From Candidatus Desulfobacula maris (GTDB lineage Bacteria > Desulfobacterota > Desulfobacteria > Desulfobacterales > Desulfobacteraceae), in NCBI GenBank assembly GCA_014383445.1, contig JACNHV010000255.1, positions 1 through 52,563 of the forward strand: 52,563 nt of DNA, in the 5' to 3' direction. Within the stretch, counting starts at the first letter, position 1, and every line of letters starts with the position of its first letter. The notes under the pieces are model-generated. The model saw only the letters and a list, made by a program, of their open reading frames with translations, did not search any database and was not told where the DNA came from. The translations under genes were made by a program, and so were the position numbers. Shown here piece after piece: positions 8,924-18,845 of the stretch.

Positions 8924-9769
8924 TCATTTTTTATTTATTTTTTTAGCAAGTACCATAAATCCTTCTCCAAAAAAAAACCGTTTCGATAGTATAAGTTTAT
9001 CCCATTTAAGACTAATTTGATCGTTAAGCCTGCGAGCTAACATATAAAATGGATAAGGAAAAAGATTTAAAAAAAAGAATCTTTTATGAACTATTCTAAA
9101 ACTATTATGCTCCATTTCTTTTTTAAATTTTAAAGGATGATGTTTTCTGATAATAAAATGCCGCCGTTTTATTCTGCCGAGCCCAAACAAATTAACCTTA
9201 ATGTATGTCAACATCTCAAAAAAAAACTGAGTATTTTTAAAAAATTCTAATATACTATCGAAAATGAGGTTATACGCGTACTTATTTGTTACAGAAATTA
9301 ATAAAAACCCATCATCTTTAATAATACGTCTAAATTCTGATAAAACTTTACTATCATAATTTAAATATTCAATAACTCCAGCTGAACAAACCAAATTAAA
9401 TGTTCCTGATTTAAATGGTAATTTTTCAATATCTCCTTTTATGAGTTTAAAACAATGATGACTATCAAGTGAATTGTTATTTCCTTTTGCTATTTTGAGC
9501 ATACCTTCTGACCTATCTAATCCAATCACCTTAAAACCACGTTTGATTAAATCGCATAAAAATAATCCAGGCCCACAACCGGCATCTAAAACTAAAAAGT
9601 TCTCTAAACCATTCTTTAAAACAAATTCATCAATAGTATCCAGCATATTCTCGTGCCTTACCGACATATAGGTTCTTAGGCCTGCTTTATATTTATATTT
9701 TATATAGTCTTTGCCATCTTCATCAAAAAATGCTGTTATTTCTTTTTTTTTATCTATCATTTTTTTCAT
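8924..9769 (-). CDS. Class I SAM-dependent methyltransferase
   Basis: 281 residues. VLDAGCGPGLFLCDL is SAM motif I (about residues 60-75), VIGLDRSEGML is motif II, and GDIEKLPFKSGTFNLVCSAGVIEYL spans the post-II/III region of the Methyltransf_11/25 family. The C-terminal third is basic and rich in Phe, with LNLFPYPFYMLARRL, which may dock on the membrane. In this locus it most likely methylates a sugar or lipid-linked intermediate; the substrate is not known. It lies 116 bp downstream of the GT4 gene at 9886. Confidence 0.8.
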   Translation of the reverse strand: MKKMIDKKKEITAFFDEDGKDYIKYKYKAGLRTYMSVRHENMLDTIDEFVLKNGLENFLVLDAGCGPGLFLCDLIKRGFKVIGLDRSEGMLKIAKGNNNSLDSHHCFKLIKGDIEKLPFKSGTFNLVCSAGVIEYLNYDSKVLSEFRRIIKDDGFLLISVTNKYAYNLIFDSILEFFKNTQFFFEMLTYIKVNLFGLGRIKRRHFIIRKHHPLKFKKEMEHNSFRIVHKRFFFLNLFPYPFYMLARRLNDQISLKWDKLILSKRFFFGEGFMVLAKKINKK

Positions 9770-9885
9770 AATAATTAAAACTTTTCCCTAAATGCTGATT
9801 ATATGACTACTGAAATATTTATGCTTCGAAATCAACCTAAAACAGAAATGAATCTCGAAAAGTTTTATACAATATTGGAGTAAAT

Positions 9886-11088
9886 TTAGCTGCTTTTATT
9901 TTTTTCAAAAAGCTTGATAGCACACAGTAATTCCTTTTCATCTCTTTCCCAATTGTACTTTCTCTTGATTGCCCTTTTCCCATTCATTCCAAACGATAAC
10001 TCAGCACCATGCAACTTGACAATCGCACGTTGTAAATCTGAGGAGTCACCAGACTTATATGAAAAACCACATTTTTCCTCCTGAACAATTCTCGCCAGAG
10101 GTACAGCATCTGTAACAATAACAGGTAATTCCATTGCCATATAATCAAATAATTTATTTGGTATTGTGGTATTAACATGTTCACTCACAAAATGAGGGAT
10201 TAATCCAATTTTGGAATCTTTGATATATGCATACAGGTCGTTATGTTCAACCCAACCAACCCATAACACATATCCCTCAATACCTTTTTTTTGAACCATT
10301 TCTTTAAAGAAGTCAACTGAATAACCATCACCAATAATTACAAACAGAAAATCAGGAATCTTTTCTATTATTGCTGGCATTGCCTCAAACACAGTTTGTA
10401 AACCACGTCCTTTTTGAAGCCCCCCTGCATAGATTGCAGAATATCTGTTACGTATTAATTCACCATGCACATTATCAATATGAATCTTCTCATGATTTTC
10501 AAGCAGGGACATTAATGGAGTATTACTCACAATGGAAATCCTGTTAATATTAACACCAGCATTAATTAAAATATTCTTAGCTTCTTCTACCACAACAAAG
10601 GAATGGTCAGTATTTGCAAAAACATATATTTCAACCAATTTAGCTAAAAATGGATTGCGGACTAACAAGTTTAAACCAATAATTTTTGAATGCATGCGCA
10701 TCTCTTTTAAAAAAGCAACATAATTTTCAGCCATATCAAAAATAACTGGCAGTGAAAATATTTTGGCTATAATAATACCAGCTGGAGCTAAAGGTAAATC
10801 GCGTACAATAATTAATTCTATAGCATTCTCTTTTACAATTTTATTCAATAATCTAAGCCAAAAAGGATTAAAAAAAAATGGAAATGATAAAAAATAATTG
10901 ATACGTTGATTCTCATATGATCGTAAGCGATGGATAAAAATACCGTTTACTTCATTTTTTTTAGGTAGTCCTTTCAAATTTCTTGCGGCAATATGCACGT
11001 TATATCCCACACTACGGAGGCTTGAGGTTATCTTATCAACACGAATATCCCAAGGATAATCAGCATCCCAAATATATAAAATATTCAT
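9886..11088 (-). CDS. Family 4 glycosyltransferase
   Basis: A 400-residue GT-B enzyme. The N-terminal Rossmann half starts MNILYIWDADYPWDIRVDKI. The C-terminal half has YAGGLQKGRGLQTVFEAMPAI, FVIIGDGYS, the donor-binding VNTTIPNKLFDYMAMELPVIVTD and LARIVQEEKCGF. The expected E-x7-E acidic pair is replaced by a variant in which FDYMAME provides the conserved Glu. It starts 7 bp after the preceding GT4 gene, so the two are co-translated or at least co-transcribed. It should add one sugar to a lipid-linked repeat unit on the cytoplasmic face. Donor and acceptor are unknown. Confidence 0.85.
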   Translation of the reverse strand: MNILYIWDADYPWDIRVDKITSSLRSVGYNVHIAARNLKGLPKKNEVNGIFIHRLRSYENQRINYFLSFPFFFNPFWLRLLNKIVKENAIELIIVRDLPLAPAGIIIAKIFSLPVIFDMAENYVAFLKEMRMHSKIIGLNLLVRNPFLAKLVEIYVFANTDHSFVVVEEAKNILINAGVNINRISIVSNTPLMSLLENHEKIHIDNVHGELIRNRYSAIYAGGLQKGRGLQTVFEAMPAIIEKIPDFLFVIIGDGYSVDFFKEMVQKKGIEGYVLWVGWVEHNDLYAYIKDSKIGLIPHFVSEHVNTTIPNKLFDYMAMELPVIVTDAVPLARIVQEEKCGFSYKSGDSSDLQRAIVKLHGAELSFGMNGKRAIKRKYNWERDEKELLCAIKLFEKNKSS

Positions 11089-11095
11089 TTCTTAT

Positions 11096-12214
11096 TTATC
11101 TCTCCAAAATTTTTTTATATAATTGAATAGTACTTTCAGCAGTTTTTGTGGAAGAAAAATTTGTTTTAATATGGTTACAAGCATTTTCTTCAATACGCAC
11201 TTTAAAATCATTATAATTTAAAATTTTTTTACATGCTTCAGCACAGGCCTCATAGTCCTTAGAAGGTACAAGGATTCCGCTAAAATTTGATTCGACAATC
11301 TCTGGTATCCCACCAACTGCACTGCAAACTACCGGTTTCCCCATACACATTACTTCAAGCAAAGTAAGCGGCAAACCTTCATGCAAAGACATCATAACAA
11401 AAACATCAAAAATATTTAAATAATTACAAACATTCTCTTGAAAGCCAACAAAAATAATAAATTCTGAAATATTCATTTCTTTGGCCATTTGTTGATATTT
11501 TTGTTTTAGATTCCCTGTCCCTACTATTACAAAAACAATGGGTAGTCCTTCATCTATCAATTTTTTTACAGCCGACAATAAATATTCATACCCTTTTTCC
11601 AACTCTATACGGCTGGCTGTTCCAATAACAAAGGAATCTGATGGAATTAAAAGTTCCTCTCTAATTACATTTCTATCTTTTGATACAGACAAATTTTCAC
11701 AATCAATGCCATTATGAATAACCTTAATTTTGCTAGATGAAAAACCGTTTTCAGTTAAAAAAGTTTTCAATTCATGCGAAACTGCGATCATTTTGTCAGT
11801 TAAAAAACAAGCATTGAGTTTTTCAACAAAAACCTTCGGAAAAGATCCTCTAACGACACCTCTACCATGATGAGTTCGAGTCGTAACTAGTTTTCCAGAC
11901 ATCTTACCCGCAATTCCTGCAAGAAAATTTTCTTTGAAGCCATGGCAATGAATCAGATGAACACTGTTTTTTTTGAAAAATGATCGCATTTCCGCTATCA
12001 TTTCCCACAGATGTCTCTTATTTTCTTCAATCGCAACAACTGAAATAGACAAATCACATAATTTATCAAAAAGGACACCTTTATTGAGCGTAATAACACA
12101 TACTTTGCAATTATCCTTCTCAATTGTGTGCTTCACTAACTGATAAACTTGAGCTTCAGCACCTCCCCACAGATCACCGCTAACCACATGACAAATACTT
12201 ATAAAATTACTCAT
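11096..12214 (-). CDS. Family 4 glycosyltransferase
   Basis: 372 residues from ATG 12214 (MSNFISICHVVSGDLWGGAEAQVYQL), which lies inside the 3' end of the upstream polymerase gene (8-bp overlap) behind GAGGGTGG. A longer frame to 12361 would read through the polymerase gene and is rejected. The GT-B C-terminal half shows IGTASRIELEKGYEYLLSAV, FVIVGTGNLKQKY, FVGFQENV and the donor-site MSLHEGLPLTLLEVMCMGKPVVCSAVGGIPEIV with its EGxPxxxxE motif. The GGAEAQV start is common in exosortase-locus GT4 enzymes. The linked sugar is unknown. Confidence 0.88.
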   Translation of the reverse strand: MSNFISICHVVSGDLWGGAEAQVYQLVKHTIEKDNCKVCVITLNKGVLFDKLCDLSISVVAIEENKRHLWEMIAEMRSFFKKNSVHLIHCHGFKENFLAGIAGKMSGKLVTTRTHHGRGVVRGSFPKVFVEKLNACFLTDKMIAVSHELKTFLTENGFSSSKIKVIHNGIDCENLSVSKDRNVIREELLIPSDSFVIGTASRIELEKGYEYLLSAVKKLIDEGLPIVFVIVGTGNLKQKYQQMAKEMNISEFIIFVGFQENVCNYLNIFDVFVMMSLHEGLPLTLLEVMCMGKPVVCSAVGGIPEIVESNFSGILVPSKDYEACAEACKKILNYNDFKVRIEENACNHIKTNFSSTKTAESTIQLYKKILER

Positions 12215-13448
12215 TACCACCCTCGGCAATCCCTTTCTCACAAATATTTTTCCAGGTTTCACTAAAAGGGACAAGACACCAATAAAACGGGTAAGGAAGT
12301 AACGTAAGGAATAAAGATCCAAAATGGAATGAGATTTGAGATATAAAACAGGCGTGTGCAATCAAAACAAAATAAGTGGGAATTTTTGGTTTACGTGCCC
12401 AAACAACAGCTCGCCAATTTTGCCAGAGGGGGACCTGAAAACTCAAAAAAAACAACAGGCCAACTACTCCTGTTTCTGCAAGGTATTGTAGCGGAGTTGA
12501 ATGAGCAACCCTGTTTGACATATATTCATAGCGTGTTCCCTTGTCGTAAGAACTAAAGAAAATTGGATAGTTAAGAGGTCCTACCCCAACTAACGGGTGA
12601 TCATAAAACATTTCCATGGCTATCCCCCAAAGATAAATCCGATCAGATGCAGTAGACTCCTCTGTTCCCTGCTGTAAAGTTGCCATTTCTTCATGGAAAT
12701 CCGGTGGAGCATAACTGAGACCAACTATTATAAGAGCAATGATAATTATGGCATTTCGTATTTTATGCTTCATTAATACAAAACAAAGGAACAAGGCTAA
12801 TCCAAGGCTCAATGTTCCTCCTCTCGAATGAGCTATTACATTTGCAGTGACATATCCAAATAGACAAAGCACATAGCAGAATTTTTTAATCTTTGACTTA
12901 TGAACCACAAAAAACATCATAGCAAAAGGAAGTGCTGTTGCCGCGACTAAAGAAATATGGTTTTCGTCTTTCAACCATCTATTCCCCCAAATAAGCCCTC
13001 CCTGCATAGATGCATGGTAGCAACTTAACAATACTGATACAAGCCAGACGTCAAGAAGAAGAATAAATTGCGATTTTTTTTTAACTGAACAGATAATAAC
13101 TATATAATTACTCCAATAAATAATCGAATGCTTGATCAAATCTTCTTTAACTAATTTGCCCTTCGTAGCAGCCAGAGTATATAAAATAATAAATATCCAA
13201 AATATTGTGAAATAAAGTGTAGTCTTTGACTTGAAATCAACATCACCTTTTACAACCAATAAAAATGCATAAAGCATAGTTAGAGAAGCTGTAAGGAACG
13301 GCAAGTTCAATTGTTTTGTTAATGGGTGTAGACCATGAAAAGAGCCAAATTCCAGTAAAAAATAAATGGAAATTAATACAATTCCGAAATTCACATCTCT
13401 GATATTGAAAAAAGGAAATTTAAAATTATCTATAGTATCTTTTTTCAT
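12207..13448 (-). CDS. O-antigen ligase/polymerase family membrane protein
   Basis: A 413-residue protein with about ten hydrophobic segments. The Wzy_C/WaaL signature regions are visible: AHSRGGTLSLGLALFLCF and, after a large loop, MEMFYDHPLVGVGPLNYPIFF, then a HSTPLQYLAETGVVGLLFFL helix. Members polymerise or ligate undecaprenyl-linked glycans in the periplasm. With the flippase at 18846 this implies a Wzx/Wzy-type route for the exopolymer. Its last codons overlap the start of the next GT4 gene by 8 bp. Confidence 0.85.
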   Translation of the reverse strand: MKKDTIDNFKFPFFNIRDVNFGIVLISIYFLLEFGSFHGLHPLTKQLNLPFLTASLTMLYAFLLVVKGDVDFKSKTTLYFTIFWIFIILYTLAATKGKLVKEDLIKHSIIYWSNYIVIICSVKKKSQFILLLDVWLVSVLLSCYHASMQGGLIWGNRWLKDENHISLVAATALPFAMMFFVVHKSKIKKFCYVLCLFGYVTANVIAHSRGGTLSLGLALFLCFVLMKHKIRNAIIIIALIIVGLSYAPPDFHEEMATLQQGTEESTASDRIYLWGIAMEMFYDHPLVGVGPLNYPIFFSSYDKGTRYEYMSNRVAHSTPLQYLAETGVVGLLFFLSFQVPLWQNWRAVVWARKPKIPTYFVLIAHACFISQISFHFGSLFLTLLPYPFYWCLVPFSETWKNICEKGIAEGGNE

Positions 13449-13476
13449 AATTTAATAAGAGAATCCGATCCAAAGC

Positions 13477-14178
13477 CTATGCATACAAACAATCAATCCC
13501 TTTAATATATTTTGAGCTTTTAGTTATGAGGTAAGGGAATATGCTCGTTACTTGATCAGCAAATCTATCATCCTCCCCATCATATTTTAATTCAAGGACG
13601 ATATTAAATCTGTCGTTATATCCATACAAAAATTTATTACTATTATAAAAAAATCGATAATAGCTCAAGTTAGAGTCAATTGTTGTCCTGAACTTTCTGT
13701 CCGCGGAGAGAAAATAACTCCTTGTATAGTTATTCAACAATGAACACTTCAATGACAATATGCACTGCTTAATTGCCGAGGATTCGTCCAGCGAACTACT
13801 AAAGAGAGAATAAAAATCATTTTTGCCTGTATTTTCATCAAGTTCAAATGGTTGCAGTGGGATTCTTTTTTTCCCACCCAAATGACCGTTTTTACATTTT
13901 ATTTCAAGCACAGGATTTTCTATTCTGCCGAACGTATCGCCATACCACCTGATTCTAACCTTAAGTCTCTCACCTGTTCCAATGACATTATCATTATAGT
14001 TATTCATTGCAAGGGTATCAAAATAAAGATTGTTCACTTGGCGCTCATAAAAAATTTTTCGAAAAATAGCAGGATGGAGTTTTACAACGGTTTCAACCTC
14101 ATGTTTAGTCGAACTGGAAATGGCAAATTTTTTTTCATACCGCCAGTCATTTATATTTAGCAAATTGTAGAAACTCAT
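13477..14178 (-). CDS. VTC-domain protein (polyphosphate polymerase family)
   Basis: 233 residues, one VTC/CYTH-like triphosphate tunnel domain. WRYEKKFAI, YFDT, ERLKVRIRWYG and LEIKCKNG supply the alternating Lys/Arg and Glu residues of the tunnel. The fold in yeast Vtc4 makes polyphosphate from ATP. Bacterial copies, as here, sit beside CotH and DUF4956 genes, and their real product is not settled. Only 6 bp separate it from the CotH gene, so the three form one module. The domain is confident, the activity is inferred. Confidence 0.85.
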   Translation of the reverse strand: MSFYNLLNINDWRYEKKFAISSSTKHEVETVVKLHPAIFRKIFYERQVNNLYFDTLAMNNYNDNVIGTGERLKVRIRWYGDTFGRIENPVLEIKCKNGHLGGKKRIPLQPFELDENTGKNDFYSLFSSSLDESSAIKQCILSLKCSLLNNYTRSYFLSADRKFRTTIDSNLSYYRFFYNSNKFLYGYNDRFNIVLELKYDGEDDRFADQVTSIFPYLITKSSKYIKGIDCLYA

Positions 14179-14184
14179 GGGATA

Positions 14185-16827
14185 TTATCTGGTCTCATTG
14201 CCAATACGGACATCGCTTGTATTCGATGCCATTGGTATATTGTCAATTGTTAGAGAAGAAGTTTTATCCAACTCAAACCTTTCCTTGACATCAACAAAAT
14301 CAACACCTGTGAGGATAGCTTGGCCACCCTGTTCGGAGTCTGGTATTTTTTTATGGACAATGACACCAACATTGGAAGCAGAAAAGGTTATACCATGTGC
14401 ATCCAGGCGAGAACCATCATTTACTGAAATACAAATATCTGATTTATCGAAATAACCCTGTTTAAGCCTGACAAGACTACCGGCACTGCTTTCAAGGGCA
14501 ATACCTTTGATATTTTTAAATGAGATTTCATCTGCCAGAATAGTCGAGCTGACAGACTTAATCCCATATTGCATACACTGGTCGACAAGCAGATTGGAAA
14601 TTGATCCATTGCTATTATAAACTTTAATAGCATTGCCACACATAAAAAATGCCGTTTTCCCTATATGGAAATCAGATCTTACTAAACTGACCGCAAAGCC
14701 GGGCAGGCAATCTTCAAAAGAACACTGATTCAGATCAACTGAAGTTTCATAAAAAGTCAAGGGACTTGCAATAACAGGGGATGTATCAACAGGGGGTGAC
14801 GTCAAATCACGAAAAATGACATGCGTGAGTTTAGATTTTATGGCTGCCCCCAGAACAAAAATTCCTTGCCCTGTCTTGTCTGTTGAAGTTATGATAATAG
14901 GTTGTTCTTCTGTACCTTGAAAATTGAGCGGCGAATAGGATATGATTCGAGTTGAATTAATGAGGTTCAAACTTGTACCATTATTGCAGATAACTACAAA
15001 TCCTTCAGGAATCTTTATTGATCTGTCAAGAACCCAGTTCCCCGGTTCGATGGTAATTGTTTTATCAGATAAATTCTCTTTAAAAAATGGATATGCAGTA
15101 TAGGTTAAATCAACCTGACCGACATTAGTCAAAACTTTATTGCTATCCAAATGACTCCACGGGTTTATCTTTGTCTGAAATTTTTTACTGCTGCCCAGAG
15201 TACTATAGACAATGGACATCTCTTGAGAAGATTCGAAATTCCACTCAAAGGTAACAGGCAGTTGAAAAGTTACTTCCTGAAATCGTATAAATCGTAATTT
15301 TTGTTTTGGCTGCAAAATAGTTTTTGTGTCAACTTTGGCAAAAAAACCATTCGGGCCGGACACGCCACTGATTTCGATTGGTAGAGATTGAATATTACCG
15401 AGTTCTAAAGAAACAAGATGATTTTTTATGTCAACAGCGTGATAATACGCTTGAACAGCCTCTATTGGGTTTAAGACTGTTCTAATATATTCTTGGTTAT
15501 TGTAAAGCGTTTGGCGATATTTAAAATTATAGCCAGGAAAGGTTCTATACAAGAGATTTAATGCGGTTTCATATTCCCCATTTACCTTGGAAAAGAAAGT
15601 ATCGAGGAAGCTTTTTTTGCCAATATTCTCTAATTGACTGATATAATGTTTTACGAAGACCTCATCCTCGAAAACTCTATTGTACCATAATTGTTCACTT
15701 TCATAGTCACTAAACACAACCTTTTTCGATGCTTTAGATCGTATTTCTTTTCCCTCCCCCTCAATGTTCTCGGCTTTCATTATAAAAGTATTGTCATAGC
15801 CAATAGGGTCAAGAAGGGATGTCACCGGATTATAATAAAAACGAATATTTGAGTAGGCAGTAGAATGGTGGTAACCCAACAAATCGATTACTGCAAACAA
15901 TTGTGCCATTTTTTTTACATCAAAAACTTCATGGGTGGAGAGTCGGCCCAACCGAAAAGACTCGAGTAGATTTTTTGCCTGATTGAAATAGGTGCGCTGT
16001 ACTTTATCTCTACTGATTTGTCCTGTATTAAAGGCATCAATGGGTGATATGGTGTAATGTTCGTTGAGGTGTGACTTTGTAAAACCGAATTTTGGATCAA
16101 TTCCATACCATAATAAATGGTCTTTGATTCTAATGATAGGTGCTTTTACATAATTATTATTCACCAGGAGTTTGTCATCAAAATGTTCCTCCAACAAATA
16201 AATACCAAGATCTTTGCCATTGACGGACAATTGAACAAATTCATACCGGAGAACGATAAAATCACCTAAATGGTTCAACAATTTATGCAGGAACCAATCA
16301 TTAAAAAATCCTCTGGTTTTCGGATGCTGAAGAGAAAATTCCCGCATCCCTAAAATAGTTTTCTTCTTTTTGGTCTTCACCCGAAAGGACCATTTGGATT
16401 TATCAGCCCAATGATCTTCCAAATCTCCTTTTAACCTGACTGCAACGTTAGTAGTTGTATTATTCCAACGGATTTTTGCCGACACAAAATCCTCTTTGGA
16501 GGAATGCAGCACTCCGGTTTTCAGAGCCTGTTCCCTTTTAAATGCAAGTTTCTGGTAATCAAGATGTTTAATATCAAGGGACAATTGCTCAGGTATAGTG
16601 AGCAGGCTACGCAAATAGCGATAGGGAATACGAATATTTGTTTCAATGGCTGGCTTTAATACCTGACCGAAAAACCCTTCTTTGTGCGCAATCCCGCCCA
16701 TGTAAAAAGAAAATAATATTGCTGCGAACAGAAGAGCGGCTCCACTTAAGTGTGTAGTCTTCTGAATAATTTTCTTCAGGATACCACCAGAACTTCTATT
16801 CTTTGAATTACTGAGTTGAATTTTCAT
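14185..16827 (-). CDS. CotH kinase-fold protein with C-terminal beta-helix
   Basis: An 880-residue membrane-anchored protein. A hydrophobic segment (GAALLFAAILFSFYMGGIA, about 29-47) is followed by a CotH domain. MREFSLQHPKTRGFFNDWFL, VNGKDLGIYLLEEHFDDKLL and LDPIGYDNTFI match the conserved CotH blocks; CotH is an atypical protein kinase that phosphorylates secreted proteins. The last third reads as a right-handed beta-helix (GIFVLGAAIKSKLTHVIFRD, LNQCSFEDC), probably an extracellular binding surface. Its neighbours are DUF4956 (28 bp upstream) and VTC (6 bp downstream). A role in envelope or exopolymer modification is inferred. Confidence 0.82.
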   Translation of the reverse strand: MKIQLSNSKNRSSGGILKKIIQKTTHLSGAALLFAAILFSFYMGGIAHKEGFFGQVLKPAIETNIRIPYRYLRSLLTIPEQLSLDIKHLDYQKLAFKREQALKTGVLHSSKEDFVSAKIRWNNTTTNVAVRLKGDLEDHWADKSKWSFRVKTKKKKTILGMREFSLQHPKTRGFFNDWFLHKLLNHLGDFIVLRYEFVQLSVNGKDLGIYLLEEHFDDKLLVNNNYVKAPIIRIKDHLLWYGIDPKFGFTKSHLNEHYTISPIDAFNTGQISRDKVQRTYFNQAKNLLESFRLGRLSTHEVFDVKKMAQLFAVIDLLGYHHSTAYSNIRFYYNPVTSLLDPIGYDNTFIMKAENIEGEGKEIRSKASKKVVFSDYESEQLWYNRVFEDEVFVKHYISQLENIGKKSFLDTFFSKVNGEYETALNLLYRTFPGYNFKYRQTLYNNQEYIRTVLNPIEAVQAYYHAVDIKNHLVSLELGNIQSLPIEISGVSGPNGFFAKVDTKTILQPKQKLRFIRFQEVTFQLPVTFEWNFESSQEMSIVYSTLGSSKKFQTKINPWSHLDSNKVLTNVGQVDLTYTAYPFFKENLSDKTITIEPGNWVLDRSIKIPEGFVVICNNGTSLNLINSTRIISYSPLNFQGTEEQPIIITSTDKTGQGIFVLGAAIKSKLTHVIFRDLTSPPVDTSPVIASPLTFYETSVDLNQCSFEDCLPGFAVSLVRSDFHIGKTAFFMCGNAIKVYNSNGSISNLLVDQCMQYGIKSVSSTILADEISFKNIKGIALESSAGSLVRLKQGYFDKSDICISVNDGSRLDAHGITFSASNVGVIVHKKIPDSEQGGQAILTGVDFVDVKERFELDKTSSLTIDNIPMASNTSDVRIGNETR

Positions 16828-16855
16828 TTTTTATAAAATATTAACTGGACTGTCT

Positions 16856-17542
16856 TCAGTCAATTCCTCTATTATCCAAAAAGGTAATATTTATGTCCGG
16901 GCTATATTTATGAATATCAGTTCTGCACTGTTCAAACCGTTCAAAAGAATCGATGTCAATGACATAGGTTGCTTCAATGTTTTCCCCACTTTCATCCAGC
17001 CTTCTCAAACTTAAACCTTCACAATGTTTTTTCAGGATATTCATAATAATAGAAAAATCAACAGAACTTGCTTTTTGGGAAGAAATGGTCAAAAAAAGAT
17101 TATAAAAATCTGATGTGGTCTTCTTTGTTTTATTTAGCCAGATCACACAGATAATAGTACAAAAGCCTATGAGAGTTATAGCGACCTGATCGGCACCGAG
17201 ACCAAGGCCGATGCCTATCGTTAAGAACAGATAGGCTAACTCTTCAGGGTCCTTTATGGCAGCACGAAATCTGACAATGGATAATGCACCAACAAGCCCA
17301 AGGGATAAAGCAAGCGACGATTTAACGATAGTGATAATGACCATTGTTGTCATTGCCAATATCACAAAAATAGAAGAAAACCGTTTTCTGTTTGAAAGGG
17401 CTTTGCCATATTTTACATAAATTTTACTTAACAAATAACCTAAAATTGCCGCAAGAATAAGATTTAATAAAAACGACAGGATTGGAACCTGTACGCTTTG
17501 TGTTGCTAAAAATTCATTGAAAGATGCAAATTTATTATTCAT
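16856..17542 (-). CDS. DUF4956 membrane protein
   Basis: 228 residues. The N-terminal half has three to four membrane helices with the family signature SLALSLGLVGALSIVRFRAAIKDPEELAYLF (about 80-110), followed by a soluble C-terminal domain resembling MgtC-like tails. I start at ATG 17542, 8 nt after GGAG; the TTG at 17554 is part of that ribosome site. DUF4956, CotH and VTC genes recur together in many bacteria, and their function is unresolved. The 97-bp gap to the preceding glycosyltransferase contains a G-rich stretch but no convincing promoter. Confidence 0.88.
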   Translation of the reverse strand: MNNKFASFNEFLATQSVQVPILSFLLNLILAAILGYLLSKIYVKYGKALSNRKRFSSIFVILAMTTMVIITIVKSSLALSLGLVGALSIVRFRAAIKDPEELAYLFLTIGIGLGLGADQVAITLIGFCTIICVIWLNKTKKTTSDFYNLFLTISSQKASSVDFSIIMNILKKHCEGLSLRRLDESGENIEATYVIDIDSFERFEQCRTDIHKYSPDINITFLDNRGID

Positions 17543-17651
17543 AATTTTCTCCAAATTGCTTAATATAATATTCTAAACAGATAGGGGGGAGGGTGGATTC
17601 TTGTAGTTATGGGTGTTGCCTGCGGATTTTTTTTAACATTATTATAGTAAA

Positions 17652-18839
17652 TTAATGAGTAAGAATTTCATTATAAACTGCTTCAACACCTTGAACCATA
17701 TTCTGAGCAGAAAATTTTTCAACAACCCTTTTAAATGCATTTTGCCCAATTTTTTCTGCTTTTGACATATCGGCGATATAATTTAAAATTGCATCTGCCA
17801 TGGCTATCTCATCATTCATGGCAATAAGTACTCCCGACTCCCCGTGAACAATAATCTCCGATGGTCCTCCTAACTTTGTTGCGATAATCGGTTTTTTCCT
17901 TGCCATTGCCTCAATAATAACCCTACCAAAAGGTTCTGGCTCAACTGAAGCATGAATAAATATATCAAAAGCATCTAACAAAGCAGGAATATCCTCCCTA
18001 TACCCGGTGAAAAATATTTTGTCATTTAACTTATTCTGTGAAATACATGTTTTAATATCATGCTCATATGCTTCACCACCCGACACTGTTTTGCCAACCA
18101 GTAGTACTTTAACATTTTGCTGTTTTTTCACAATACGAGTCATGGCTTTGACCAATACGATTTGGCCCTTCCAATAAATGATATTTCCTACCATACCGAT
18201 TAAAATATCATCATCATTGACATCAAGATTTTTTCTAAGTTGATTTCTTTGCTCAGTAGAGTATTGACCACTAAAATCTTTGAGAGCCAGGCCATTGTAA
18301 ACTCGGCATGCCAATTTGGGTTTAAGTCCTTGTCCTGTTATATATTGCAAATATGAATCACTGACACTGATAATAGCATCTAAGAGTCTGACAAAAAACC
18401 TAGTTTGCAGACTAGCAGGCGGCATAGTGCCTCGATCATGAGCAATTATTTTCACTCCCTTTAGTTTGCAGGCAAGTACCCAATCATGATTTGCAGCATA
18501 AGAATTATTTAAATGAACGATATCAGGTTTAATTTCATCAATTTTTTTTATTATTTCGAACTGCGCCCAAAGGATGTCTCTGACAAAACGCGGGATAAAT
18601 TTTATAAAATTGCCAAAACTTCTAATACAACCACTGAAAGGTGAATCATGATCAAATATTATTACTTCTTTCACAACTTTTTCAAATTTCTCAATCAGAG
18701 GATTCTCTTCATAAAACATCACAATGGGTTCATAGATATTTTTATCAAGGCCTTCAACAAGGTAAAAAAGGCTATAATATGAACCTCCTACAGTTCCATC
18801 TCTATTTGATTCAATATACAAAATTCTTGTTTTCGCCAT
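17652..18839 (-). CDS. Family 4 glycosyltransferase
   Basis: A 395-residue GT-B protein. RILYIESNRDGTVGGSYYSLF opens the acceptor half. The donor half contains IGMVGNIIYWKGQIVLVKAM, VLLVGKTVSGGEAYE, FFTGYREDIPALLDAFDIFIHASVEPEPFGRVIIEAMARKKPIIA (with the EPFGRVIIE active-site motif) and LGGPSEIIVHGESG. The ATG has AGGTAA in front and follows the flippase stop by 6 bp, so the two are one transcript. The transferred sugar is not known. Confidence 0.9.
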   Translation of the reverse strand: MAKTRILYIESNRDGTVGGSYYSLFYLVEGLDKNIYEPIVMFYEENPLIEKFEKVVKEVIIFDHDSPFSGCIRSFGNFIKFIPRFVRDILWAQFEIIKKIDEIKPDIVHLNNSYAANHDWVLACKLKGVKIIAHDRGTMPPASLQTRFFVRLLDAIISVSDSYLQYITGQGLKPKLACRVYNGLALKDFSGQYSTEQRNQLRKNLDVNDDDILIGMVGNIIYWKGQIVLVKAMTRIVKKQQNVKVLLVGKTVSGGEAYEHDIKTCISQNKLNDKIFFTGYREDIPALLDAFDIFIHASVEPEPFGRVIIEAMARKKPIIATKLGGPSEIIVHGESGVLIAMNDEIAMADAILNYIADMSKAEKIGQNAFKRVVEKFSAQNMVQGVEAVYNEILTH

Positions 18840-18845
18840 AAAAAG

